Assembly: GCA_024516035.1 (NCBI GenBank)
Contig: CM044961.1
Span: forward strand, 32,473,051 to 32,537,050
Direction: 5' to 3'
Length of the DNA stretch: 64,000 nt
Source of the DNA: Bactericera cockerelli
Lineage: Eukaryota > Arthropoda > Insecta > Hemiptera > Triozidae
Under the pieces are notes generated by a model. That model did not search any database, was not told where the DNA came from, and saw only the letters and a list, made by a program, of their open reading frames with translations. Made by a program: the position numbers and the translations under genes. Positions within the stretch are counted from its first letter, which is position 1. Each line of letters starts with the position of its first letter. Positions 33,574 to 44,700 of the stretch are shown here, in pieces.

Positions 33574-34408
33574 ACATTTTTTTTTTTCTTCCTAGAAACA
33601 ATTTTTTTTTTCTTCATTTTTTTTTTTTTTTTTTTCTGTTTTTTTTTTTGCTTCTTTTTTTTCATGCTCCGTGGATGTGGTTATGAATGATGTGTATTGA
33701 ATCTTTCAGAACTGTCTCACACATTTCTTGGATTTGTTTTGGTGTTATCATGAACTGTTTTAGTGCATTCATCAGGAACTTTGATACTGACCCTCTACTT
33801 CCAAACCACAAACCAATCACTTGATATTCTCGAAGAGGATATTTACTGCTGTATTTTTCTTTGAGATGTTCTATACACGGTTCATAGATTCTTTTTTTCT
33901 CTTCGTCCACTTTTTCAGCCTGGTTTTTATCATTTGATTCATACCTCACTGTTGGGTCTAGAATGTATGCCATTTTACTATTTTTAGGAAAAGCCAATAT
34001 ATCACAGAAGCGTTTCGATCCGTCCATGTCCACACAAAACACCTCTTCAAAACAGTCTACTTCTCTGAGTTTTAACAATTCAATAATCATTCTCTTCACT
34101 TTGTGATGACGCATAGTGATCAGGCGTTCATTATGTGAGCAACTTCCAAGAACATGGGGTATGGTTTCTTTCTCTCTTTTGCATCTGCGGCAGAGGTAGG
34201 AAGAGTTGCTTGTTGTTTGAACACCAGGAACACCAGCAAGGTTCGCATAGTTTGAATTCAGTTTTATTGCGGCTGTCCATTCTGATGATGAAAGAGAGTT
34301 TTTATTCATGACAAAGTTATTAGATGGAGTATGATCTGCAAAGTATTGAACCCCTATTCCTTGATATTTGGCTGAACACCATTCTTGGAAAGTGAATAAA
34401 CTTCACTG
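33574..34408 (-). pseudogene. R2-like LINE 3' end: zinc knuckle and RLE domain
   Basis: The minus-strand frame is open from about 34405 (FTFQEWCSAKYQGIGVQYF) to the stop at 33662. From the internal ATG at 34309, C40, C43, H52 and C57 form a CX2CX8HX4C knuckle. It is followed by a restriction-like endonuclease pattern (CDI at 102-104, ILDPTVRYE at 116-124, IYEP at 141-144) and an IGLWFGSRGSV block at 165-175. This order is that of R2-type elements with a C-terminal endonuclease. The stop is followed at once by an A-rich tail (T-rich on plus, 33574-33660). The 5' part, including the reverse transcriptase, is missing. It sits inside the inverted-repeat element at 32912-35834. Confidence 0.8.
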
Positions 34409-34500
34409 ATAACCTCAGTAATCTTCACTGATAACCTCAGTAAACTTCACTGAAACTCATAGTGAACTTCAGAAACGCCTGAAGTAAACTTTTACAACAA
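34409..34500. repeat. CTTCACTGATAACCTCAGTAA short tandem and palindromic words
   Basis: Two direct copies of a 21-bp phrase (34409-34451), then small dyads such as TTCACTGAAACTCATAGTGAA and ACTTCAGAAACGCCTGAAGT. They lie just upstream of the LINE break, inside the inverted-repeat element. Confidence 0.6.
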
Positions 34501-34689
34501 TTTCAGTAACTAAGTTATTATGAGAAAATAATTCAAAATATAATTGAAATAATTTAAAAATATGCATGTATGCAACGCTTTTATTTAAAAATACAGATTA
34601 ATTTGTTGAAAACATTTAAAATACATTAAGAGACATTTAAAATACATACAATTAAAGTTTTAAATGATGAAATACTTGCATTAAATAAA

Positions 34690-34930
34690 TAAAAAAGAAT
34701 CACCAACCACACAAATTCACACGGCTCACTTACACAACACACTAAGTACACATCAACCACATTCACATAACAAACAAACACAGACTTAGACAACACATCA
34801 AATAACCAAAATCTCACACCACCTATCAACCAAATCCAGACTTACACAAAACACCCAATAACTAAACTTTCACAATACCTATGAACCCAAACCACACAAA
34901 ACATCTACGAATAAACCCAAACATGACATT
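34690..34930. other. G-poor, AC-rich stretch inside the 2.9-kb element
   Basis: About 240 bases almost without G on the plus strand, with recurring ACACAA, CAACCA and CACATCAA words. No clean period is seen. It gives a spurious 67-codon minus-strand frame (34626-34829). Confidence 0.5.
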
Positions 34931-36439
34931 ATTATAATATTAACTGTGTAAATATTAAAATTAACTGTGTATTTAGAAATTAACGTTCTCCAGTGGACGT
35001 TAATATTTAAATAAATAAATCAATTTGATTTTGAAAAAAAAAAAAACAACTCTACTATTTTAAAAAGATATGACGTAATAATCACAGGACCATCAATCAA
35101 CATAAAACAACTGAATCTGAAATTGATTTCGGTATCTATTAATTGTTGTAGATCTTTTGTCTCTCTCGTCTCTCGACACACGTGTTTTAGCAAGAATTTT
35201 GTTCAATCTACAATTCTGTTTAGTAAATCTAATCAAAGAGTCTTGTAACCGTCATTGACTAGGGGTGATTAACAAAACTTTCGTTGGGACTACAAATGAT
35301 TTTCATAACGACCGAGTTTTACAAAAAAGTTTAGTAAACTTAGCTAAACAAGTCTGTCAGAAATATGAAACCGTATGGTTCATTTAACAAACATGTTTTG
35401 TAATTTTAGATAAAATCTTGTTAAACCAACGAATACTGTTTTGTGTATTTTATCATATATAAATCTGGTAAGAGTAACGATTTTCGTTTGCTAATTATCA
35501 GACATGTACTAATCAGGTGGTATTTTTAACAGAATAATTTTATTAGATTTAACCAAACTTTTTGTAAATCTTACCAATATATTGGTAATAGATCCAGCAA
35601 AACAAAAACTTGGTAAGCATAACTACTGTTCTGATTACGGTAATTAACACGTTAGTTGGTTTTACGATCAGACGATTTACAAGAATTGATTGATTATTCT
35701 TACGAACGCCCAAGTAAAATCTCAAATGACTATTAGTGGGATTACTCAATTTCTTGTTATTTTAACGAAATTTTTGATTAAAAATCCTTTACAAAACTGT
35801 TTAGTAAAAACGAACCTAAATTTTTTTTCAGTGTATAATAATAATAACTTGACTTGGGGGACAGTCTGGCTAATTTCAAAGTTAATCCTGTTTTATAATT
35901 CCGCCCTAAGTGACCATTTTTGTTTCATGATTTACTATTATAATTTCAAGAGCCGCCCATGGGATTATCTCTCTAAGCAACTCTGAGTTTATAATTATAT
36001 CATTTTTTATTTCCAACTTTTTTTTTTTAATTTCCTTTTTTTCTGTGCGCTCTGAAGTTGTAGTAATATTATTTCATTCCATTTTTTCTTGTTTTGATTA
36101 ATTATTTAATTATTACGTGAAGTAGTTTTTTTATGTCTTGCAATGAAAATTTCATCAAATCTAATGACAGTAATATGACTAATGAGATTACGTGTAGGTA
36201 GTTTTTGCGGGCATCTTTTGACTCATTTCCTGCCAAGATAATCTTACATAAATACAATCTTACATCAATATTACTTACTTATGATATTTTTCTATAAAAA
36301 ATACGTATTAAAAAAAAGAAAAAAAAGAAAAAGAGTTTTTCACAGCCGCTTTTATTTTGTATTAATGCAGCTATGATCTTTTTCTATCTTTCTTTCTACA
36401 TCTCTCTTTAAAGAAAGTTATAAAAAGAACATAGAAAAC

Positions 36440-36480
36440 GTCGCCTGGTGGTTACCTTCCACTAAATATTATTATTATTA
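36440..36480 (+). mobile_element. SINE family B, terminal fragment
   Basis: GTCGCCTGGTGGTTACCTTC followed by ACTAAATATTATTATTATTA. Confidence 0.65.
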
Positions 36481-36550
36481 ATTAAATTAAATAAAAAAAT
36501 CTTGGCCAGGCTCTTTTGTTTTATGTATAGGTTTTCATGTTTTATCCCTC

Positions 36551-36586
36551 AATTTTCTCGTAATTTTCGAAAATTACGAGAAAATT
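36551..36586. repeat. Perfect 36-bp palindrome without spacer
   Basis: The left arm AATTTTCTCGTAATTTTC is followed directly by its exact complement. Confidence 0.9.
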
Positions 36587-37105
36587 TTCTACTTAGATTA
36601 CTTAACCGAACACAGTGAAGGAGCGAGGGGGCCGCACTGTGAAAGCTAAGGGGGCCGCACTGTGCTAAAAAATCGAAAAAGGGCCAAAAAAAAGGACAGG
36701 TTGATATTTTGTAAAAAAAAAAAAAAAAACCTATCGAGTGGGGTGTTGAATGAAAGGTCTCGATGTCCTCATGCTTGATTGAACATAATGCGATAGTTGA
36801 ATCTATGTGAGGTTTACAGTTCAAAGAACCACTAGTAGATTTTGTTTAGTGAATTCTTTTTCATCACACCCTGTACATATTCGTGATTGTTTGTTGAAAC
36901 ACCCTTACATTTCGAGCACCATCGTCCCAAATTCTATCTCGTATTTTGTTTTCATTGTATATTTGTTTGTTATTTTTTCACTGATGTCTTCCGCTGTGTG
37001 GATTTTGATTTGGGCGTGAATTTGTTCTGTTTAGAATCGGCGAAGCTTGATAAATTGCGCGAACACCGAATCAACAGCTGTATAGGAGTGCTTGTTGTTG
37101 TTATT

Positions 37106-37222
37106 TGTATCATAACCTATTTATATAAACACCACACAATACTTTATATAAAACGTTCAATTTGTATCATAACTATTTATATAAACACCTCACAATATAC
37201 TTTTTATAAAACGTTCAATTGA
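37106..37222 (+). repeat. Two copies of a 55-60-bp unit
   Basis: TTTGTATCATAACCTATTTA, TATAAACACCACACAATACT and ATAAAACGTTCAA are repeated once with small changes. Confidence 0.75.
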
Positions 37223-37535
37223 AATATTTCCTTTGTATCATAACTTGTTCCTCTCTGGAATAGGTAGGTATAGATTCTAAATATTAAATGACATAGCTTT
37301 CACTTTTATTATGTATTAATTGTAATTTTATTTGGCTTTAATAACCTATAATTAATTAGAACTCTTTGGCTGTATGGAATGGCCTTGCCTAACAATGCCA
37401 AAAAAAAGAAAAGAAATAGGTACATTTATTGTGCAGGTAGGTAAGCTGTATTACTTTTATACAAGGGTATTTTGTTCAGGTATTTTTATACGTATTGTAG
37501 TTTGTAGTCCATTGTTGCAGTAGTTTACAAGAAGG

Positions 37536-37592
37536 AGTGAGAGAGAGAAAGAGAGTGAGTGAGAAAGAGAGAGAGAGAGAGAGAGAGAGAAT
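37536..37592. repeat. GA tract before a family N element
   Basis: GAGAGAGAAAGAGAGTGAGT and (GA)n. Confidence 0.85.
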
Positions 37593-37597
37593 GAGGT

Positions 37598-37770
37598 TTG
37601 GGTGGAAGAGATTGCCATAGGCAATAACCCCGCCCATTAGTTAGGACAAGAGTGTATACCTATATACTTATCTATTCTTTTCTTTTTTATTGCTATTTTT
37701 TTAAAAAAATATAATAATTATTTGTATACTATACATTTAGACATATTAGTACGTATAATTATGATTTACA
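37598..37770 (+). mobile_element. Family N element
   Basis: GGGTGGAAGAGATTGCCATA, GGCAATAACCCCGCCCATTA then a T-rich and A-rich body. The hairpin is intact. Confidence 0.75.
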
Positions 37771-39469
37771 CACAGTATATAATTATGACTTATTATTTGG
37801 TAAGACGTTGAGTTGTTTATCTTTTTCGTCCAGCTGCTGAGGTCGCTCCTTATTTATATCTATCTCATTCATGTATGTTGCATATGTATGTGCGTACTTA
37901 TATCTATGTGGATGTGCTGGCTTGATGTATGTATACAACAAACTTTAAAATCGATGATTCTTCCTCTTTGACTTTTAACAAAAAAAATCTTCAAGAGAGG
38001 AAAAAAAGAGTTTAAAGAATATAGAGAATCCCTTTTTTCTTTGGATGGAAGGGCGAAAGTTTGGAAATAGCCAAGCGTTTCTACTAATGACAAGCTATTA
38101 TCTAGTGTGCTTAAAATCCACCCCACCCCTTCTATGTCCCAGTGTACACTACTTACTCTTTTTTCTCTTTCTTTTTCCCCACCCCCCCCCCTGGACATCT
38201 CTTACATTGGCCACTCTTTTTCTTTCTCTTCTCTAAACCTTTTTTTTCGATCTTTCTCCACCTGAAACTCTATACCTATTACAATGGTAACATTGGCCAC
38301 TATCTCTCTCTCTCTCTTTATATCTCTCTGTTTTTGAGAAGTACACAATATTTTTATTCATATCTTTTTATTCATATAAAAAAGACAGAGCGTCTTTTTT
38401 AAATTTTGAAATTTCTTTAGAAATAACATTGAATATTGTTATTTTTGTGACATCACTAAAAGATGCAATTATTTGCGGGAATATATAGATGCATTTCCTA
38501 GCATCAGGTCTAGCGATGCAATGCCTACTGGGTGAATCTCTGAGGTTTAACTGACTCTTATTATTGTATTAAAACGTTCATCTGAGAATAGGGATATTCT
38601 TTTAATAAATATTCCTACTCATAGAAAAAGTACAGATCAACAACAAATCCGAAAAGAGTGAAGACAAAACAGATACAAAGTCGAACCGCTTTCGAAATTT
38701 CTCTTACTTGAAAGAAGGAGAAGATGAAGAAGAAGAAGAAGAAGAAGAAAGAAAAAAAAAACATTTACTACCAAGTCCCGAAGGACCCACAGGGTCATTT
38801 GCAATGCTCACACTCATTCTTCACACCCATTTCACCCCTTCAAAGTTTGTGGTTGATGAATTGGGGGTGAGGGGAAGAAAAGTTAAGGGAAAAACTATTT
38901 TCGTATATGGTCCTGCTGGAAAGTGGTCGATGAGGGTCAGCTGGTACAAATGTGCAAATCTTTTTGGCCTTGTATTACTTCCAATACATTTCTAAGAAGT
39001 GTTCAACTATTGTAAACAATAGTGTATCAAAAAGAAAATAAAACAAGTTAAAATTCAAATTTAATTTGTAAAAATTTAAGTAACCATTACTTTATGAAGA
39101 ATAAAAAAAAGACTCCTATAAGTCAGAGACAATTTTGCATTACTTTCTTCCGTGTAAAAAAATTAATAATTTGTTTCAAAATATATCGTTTCAGAACTTT
39201 TAAAAAGTACAAAAGATATCGTTATTGAAAAGTTTCTTACACCTATAAGACACGCATCAGCATCAATCTCACTTCAATCAGCGAAAAAATGAGTCAGAAA
39301 TGTATCCAAAGTCAATCAAGATGAGTTCCTTCAGCATTTTGTCTTTTAAGTCAGCAGCTATTTGTTTTTTTGTTTTTTTTTTCTTCTTCAATATTTAATG
39401 AAAAATCCGCTAAGCATAATAGAGAATTGTTCTTTGTCGTTTGTTTGCGTCGCCAACTTATTTTCACTC

Positions 39470-39531
39470 AGCATTTCTCTCTCTCTCTGTTTTCATTATT
39501 ATTCCATCTCTCTCACATCTTCTCTCTATCT

Positions 39532-39580
<49 letters not shown>

Positions 39581-39600
39581 ATCTTCTCTCTTCACTAAAT
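39470..39600. repeat. CT tract
   Basis: (CT)n with TATCTTATTC interruptions; spurious Ser/Leu frames. Confidence 0.88.
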
Positions 39601-40154
39601 TTCTGTTAAAAAAATTCTCTCACTATCATTAAGAAGAAATGGATTTTTTTCTGCTTATAGTATTTTACATTTTTTCTCTCTTAAAAAAGAACTCCGAAAT
39701 CAGTGTCGATGATAAAAAAATAAAATATTTTGTTTGTGTCCCCAAAAACTTTTTTCGTTTTATGAAAACTGTCTGTCTAAAAAAAATGGTAATCATAATG
39801 AGTAATAAGCTCTGTGTTTACCAATATTATGTTTGTTTAAACCAAGGCAAACAAAGAGTTAAACGAGTTTTGGCACTGAAAACTGGATATCGAAATTTTC
39901 GGGTGATTTCATTACTTTCCTTCTATAGGATAAAGAAAGTAATAAATAAAATGACCTTGTTTAAGCTGCTATAGCAAAAAAACCAGTCTTATTTAGTCAA
40001 AACCAAAAAACCAGTCTTATAAAGAATAATTTATCCTTTAGCTTGAGTTGCCTAATGTAAACGAATTTGTGAAAGATTTTTTTTGTGACGAAAGTAGCTT
40101 CCAAAATGCTATTTTAAAAAAAGAAGGAAAAAAAATAATATCCAAACCGAAATT

Positions 40155-40298
40155 ATCATATTTGTGTTAACCAGTTTTGTGACACATATCACAACCACTC
40201 AAACTAGCTTTACCAAATCCACGCTGAAAACGAAACTTGAACCACCAGACTCCAGGTTATACAATTCCGCCACCTTATCGATTCAGCTACTGAGTAAC
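40155..40298 (-). mobile_element. SINE family A
   Basis: CATATTTGTGTTAACCAG to TTCAGCTACTGAG, with CTTGAACCACCAGACTCC. Confidence 0.83.
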
Positions 40299-40516
40299 AC
40301 TGAGCTCGTTTTATCTACCCAAATAGAATTAATGCAAATCAAAAATTCCAACGATGGCATTTGCGCATCACCTGGGGGAAAAAAATCTGTCCGCCACTTA
40401 TAAATATAATTCCATGTCCGTGAGATAGGTACTGATACCTAGGATTATATGGCATTGATACCGTGCTGAGAAGATTATATGGACGCCAAGATCCAATGTC
40501 TAGGCTCCTTTCATGT

Positions 40517-40629
40517 CCACAGAATTCGCACAGAATTTCTGTGTGAAAGGTGTGCTCCAACCGGGAATCGAACTCAGTATCTCTGGACTACAGGCACTAG
40601 TTACAAATATTACGCCACGGAGGCTGGCT
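40517..40629 (-). mobile_element. SINE family D, 5' half
   Basis: TTCTGTGTGAAAGGTGTGCT to TTACGCCACGGAGGCTGGC; the shared D/E body is missing. Confidence 0.82.
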
Positions 40630-40839
40630 ATGGATGAGGATCCGCCACTGATGGGGATGGATAAATAACATCAGCAGAAAGCACACTCTTGACGCTTTTG
40701 TGTCAGCACGACTCCGGGACGGATGAAGAATATTTCTAATAATAATATTTACACACAACTGAGCTTTTGTCATTTTATCTTCATAAATTCACAAAAGGAA
40801 AGAGCGGATAAAAAAAAAAATGGGATAAGATAGAAAGGA

Positions 40840-41190
40840 AGAGGGGGGCGAATGGGAAAGAGGTGGACTAGGAGAGAGATAAGAAGGAGAAAGAAGAGGT
40901 GGTGAAGGGAGTGGATAAAAAAAATGTAAAAGATGCCATAGAAAAAAAAGGAGGAGGATAAGAAGAAAATAGAGAATGAGATGGATAAAAGAGGGGAAAA
41001 GAGAGGGAAGTAGGAGTAGGAGAAAGAGGAAGAAGATTAGAAGGGTATAGAGAGGATGACAGAGGAAGGAAGTAGAAAAGGAGGATGAAATGTGAGGAGG
41101 AGTAGGAGGAGTAGAAAGGAAGGAGAGATAGATCATAAAGAAAACGAAAAAAAAGAAAAGATATACACCAAAAAGGAAGTAATGGTAAAG
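40840..41190. repeat. Purine-rich tract
   Basis: GGAGGAGGA and AAGAGG words, irregular. Confidence 0.82.
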
Positions 41191-42070
41191 AGAGACGGAG
41201 AATATTCAATTGAATTAAAATATCAGATGTAGAATATGATTTCTCTTCCAGCTTCTCTTGCGAAGTTACATTTCTAAGGACTTACCTACATAGTGTAAAT
41301 GTACAATTTCTCACTTGAAAATTTAAAATTTTGGACAAAAATGTGCGAAAATAAGACCTACGACTTATCGATACAGAATTTTTTGTACATTGTAGAATGT
41401 AGGAAAAACGGTATTCTGCTATATGAAACAAATTTGATGAAAATCGGTTAAGCGGTTTTGGAGATATAAGTGATTAAGTATAAAATCTCAAAATTGCCAA
41501 GTGTAAACAATGTGAAACAATCATGACTTCTATTGTGCCCTTAATTGGCAGTGTATTTTTACTGTAGTTGCTGAAGATAAAGGTAATTTTTGTACTATTA
41601 GAGAAAACTCTAAGTTCTAAACTTGCCTTCATACATAAATTATTCTAACTTTAAACAAAAGTTCGCTTGATGTACCTATTATACAGATTGACCGATTCCA
41701 ATTAATCTATATTTAAGTACCTACCACCCATATTTTACAAACCGTCCATTCCATGTATCAAAAACCAATTCAAAAGTACTATACAATGTCATAGGAACAG
41801 AATGACTTTTTTTAATCTTTCTAGAGCTTTTTAATACTACTGATTTTCTGCTGAACTCGCCCAGATTGCGACAGACAAACTTTATTTTTCAATATCCAAT
41901 TTTAGAAACGAAAGGAACCCAAAGAAAAGGGTACATCAGAATGAGTCGAGGAAGTACCATAATGGTGAAAAATGCAATGGTTAAAAGGGGAATGGTTGTG
42001 GTGAAAAAAAAAACGACATTAAACATGAAGAAATCTTATCTCTGGGGATGTGAGAGAGGGAAGACGTTTG

Positions 42071-42860
42071 CTCGTCATTTTGTCCTGGGTTTCCTTTAGA
42101 GCATTTCCTTTTTACCTATCTGTCACATTCTTCTTCTTTTTAACTCTATTTTTCTTCTTTTCTTATTTATTCTTTCCATTTTGTCGTGGTTTTCCTTTAG
42201 GACGATTTCTTTTTTCCCACCTCTTACATCCTTTACTCGTCATTTTATTCTGGGTTTCTTTTGGAGCATTTCCTTTTTACCTATCTGTCACATTCTTCTT
42301 CCTTTTGAACTACATTTTTCTTCTTTTCTTATTTATTCTTTCCATTTGGCGTGGTTTTCCTTTGGGGCGTTTTCTTTTTTCCCATCTCTCACATCCTTTA
42401 CTCGTCATTTTGTCCTGGGTTTCCTTTAGAGCATTTCCTTTTTACCTATCTGTCACATTCTCCTTCTTTTTAACTCTTTTTTTCTTCTTTTCTTATTTAT
42501 TCTTTCCATTTTGTCGTGGTTTTCCTTTAGGACGTTTTCTTTTTTTCCCATCTGTCCTTCTTAAATATGTCCTTCTCCCATCTTTTTTTCCCATCTGTCC
42601 ACATCCTTCTCCTTTTTAACTTTATTCTTCTCTCAATACCTTCTTTTCTTAATAGTTATTATTCTTTCCCTTGAGCAGTGTTCTCTTTTTCTTATTCTTT
42701 TTCATCTTCTTCTTTTCTTTTTCTCTTATATTTATTCTTTCCATTTTGTCATGGGTTTCCCTTAGAGCATTTTTTTCTAATTTGTTATATCCTTCTTCTT
42801 TTTCTTCTTTCATTACCTTCCTTTTCATGGGTTTCCTTTTCATCTTTTAACCAATGTGTC
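42071..42860 (+). repeat. 165-bp pyrimidine-rich tandem array
   Basis: CTCGTCATTTTGTCCTGGGT at 42071, 42236 (variant) and 42401, exactly 165 bp apart. More degraded copies run to about 42860. A 189-codon frame (42050-42619) is a translation of the repeat, since 165 is divisible by three. Confidence 0.82.
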
Positions 42861-43734
42861 ACATCTTTCTTCTTATTAACTTTCCTTTTAATACTTTCTT
42901 TTCTTATTTCTCATAAAACCTTCTCTACATAATTACTATTTCCAGTTTGTTCTTGGTTGCTTTAGAGCATTTCATTATTTTCTGCCATTTCGTGGCCATG
43001 TTTGTGGGAAAAAAGTGACAAACTACTAACACCAACGCACCGAACGGTATCCCCTATACACAAGTGTATCCAATTTTTTGTCAGCACTAGGAATTGAAAA
43101 GTAGACCTTTCACATAGCAAACGAGTACATTACCCGTGAAATGATTACGCTCTAAATTTAACAGGAGTAAGTTAATATCTTGGTTAGCAACACACATCAG
43201 CACAAAAAAGTCAGCCTCAATAGTTTCCAATACTCCAGTTAGTCCAGTTCTTCCCCAATTGTTTGATTTGAGCGGAGTTTGGGTTTGGTATTTGGCAGGT
43301 GACTAACTAACCATTTAGGTTCGAACCCCAGATAATATGTTGAGTATTTTAGGCCCAACTCCAACCCACGATCAATGAGACTAAAGTTAGCAGCTGATAA
43401 TTTGAAAGTGTCCATCAAAGGTAGTGTAAAACTCCCAATCCATATCTTAAAAGCTCTCTAAGATTATAAAAACCTGAAGGAAATAATAAAAAATAAAAAC
43501 AAATATATCACCATAAGAAAGAAAAGCTAAAGAAATTTGTGTATTATGCAAGTTACAGGAAATCGAACCCCATTGAAAGTGTCACAAAAAATGACCCAAC
43601 CATATTTTATCAAACAAAATTACCTTCCCAAAAACCATTGTCATATTTTGTCAAACAAAATTTCTCACTACACATCAATATCTCTTTTTCCCTTACTTTG
43701 CCTCATTCACTTCTCTTACCCTCTGTTTCTTTCT

Positions 43735-43742
43735 CTCTCACC

Positions 43743-43779
<37 letters not shown>

Positions 43780-43798
43780 TCCCTTTCTCTCTTTTCTT
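43735..43798. repeat. (CT)n then (CA)n microsatellite
   Basis: CTCTCTCTCTCTCTCT followed by CACACACACAC. Confidence 0.87.
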
Positions 43799-44101
43799 CA
43801 ACAACTTTTAAGGAGAAAAATGATGTTTAGGAGAAAACGCAGGAGTGGGGGTGATTGATAAGGAGAGGGGAGGAAAGGTTCTCTGCGGAAACTTAAACTA
43901 TCATTAGGCTGTTTCCGAGAAAATTATTAAGTTTTTTTTCCAAGTGTTTTATTTCGGCAGTTATCTCTGAAGGTTTCATTTATCTTGTTTCCATGTTCTA
44001 GGTTACAGATATGCATGTTTTCTAATAGGATGATGAGAATTGCGTATCCGTAAGATAATCCCAACTACCTGACTTTTTCATGGTAGTAGAATATTTTATT
44101 T

Positions 44102-44141
44102 ATTACTTCCGATAAATTTCTAATATTAGAAATCGGAACTA
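44102..44141. repeat. Short palindromic repeat, TTACTTCCGA type
   Basis: ATTACTTCCGATAAATTTCT then AATATTAGAAATCGGAA. It abuts a family C SINE. Confidence 0.75.
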
Positions 44142-44149
44142 TTGTATTT

Positions 44150-44295
44150 TAGCAGTAAGCCCGAGACCTACTATTATAAGGTAAAAATCCCAAATCGGAA
44201 GATAACTTATCATGTCCCGTCTGGGTTTCGAACCCGCGACCTCTGGAGTCTCTGGATTCAGACAGTGCCGCCTTTAACACTGGGCTACCGGGACT
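44150..44295 (-). mobile_element. SINE family C, tail truncated
   Basis: AGCAGTAAGCCCGAGAC to GCTACCGGGAC; the GCGATATT tail is missing. It abuts the palindromic repeat at 44102-44141. Confidence 0.8.
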
Positions 44296-44353
44296 AGAAT
44301 CATTCTAGTCCCGAAATTCTAATAATAGAATCATTGTACTCGTACAAAGCGGG

Positions 44354-44530
44354 AACCACGTTCCAAAAACCAATCTCACTCTCAGAATCGCCAAATCTCC
44401 CATACAACAGTCACACAACTCTGATTGGTTGATTTGAATGAAATAACCAATCAGAGATCAGAGTGCGTTGTCTGACGGTTGAAAGGGAGATTTGGGGATT
44501 ATGAGAGTGAGATTGGTTTCTGGAATGAGG
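44354..44530. mobile_element. Foldback MITE, about 80-bp arms
   Basis: The left arm (ACGTTCCAAAAACCAATCTC, CCAAATCTCCCATACAACAG, ACTCTGATTGGTTG) is matched inversely by the right arm (AACCAATCAGAGATCAGAGT, TTGAAAGGGAGATTTGGGGA, AGATTGGTTTCTGGAATGAG). Confidence 0.8.
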
Positions 44531-44644
44531 GTTTGATATGAGTTATTCAGGATGAGGCTTCGTCCTGAAGTCGCTTGGAAATGTATGAAGTTGTAGATAG
44601 CAAACTCTGCTGTCCTTCATTTATTATTAAAAAAAAAAACATTA

Positions 44645-44700
44645 ATAATAATAATATCACCTTATTTATACTGCCCGATGAGGACTATTAAGTGCCAGCC
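44645..44700 (-). mobile_element. SINE family C, tail fragment
   Basis: Only the (AAT)n tail and CACCTTATTTATACTGCCCG portion remain. Confidence 0.65.

Larger units (their letters stand above)
32912..35834. mobile_element. 2.9-kb element with terminal inverted repeats and TTTAGTAAA-type subrepeats
   Basis: The ends are a perfect 16-bp inverted repeat: ACACTGAAAAAAAATT at 32912-32927 and its complement at 35819-35834. Both arms (to about 33480, and from about 35160) are filled with scattered TTTAGTAAA / TTTACTAAA words and related ACAAAACTGTTTAGTAAA phrases. No transposase frame is seen. The centre holds the R2-like LINE tail (33574-34408) and a G-poor stretch. A 17-bp direct repeat, ATAATAATAATAACTTG, abuts the right end (35835-35851) and lies six bases outside the left end (32889-32905). 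Likely a non-autonomous DNA element; superfamily unknown. Confidence 0.65.
35852..42070. other. Unassigned intervals, 36-42 kb
   Basis: 35852-36439: nothing. 36587-37105: direct repeat GGGGGCCGCACTGTG at 36629 and 36651, otherwise nothing. 37223-37535 and 37771-39469: AT-rich, short frames only. 39601-40154: nothing. 41191-42070: contains GATGAAAATCGGTTAAGCGG (about 41438), a phrase type common in insect transposon remnants. Confidence 0.45.

Noticed and set aside
36629..36665. Regulatory direct repeat GGGGGCCGCACTGTG
   Set aside because: Only two copies 22 bp apart with nothing else to support a function.
42050..42619. Multi-pass membrane protein
   Set aside because: The frame is a threefold translation of a 165-bp pyrimidine repeat.
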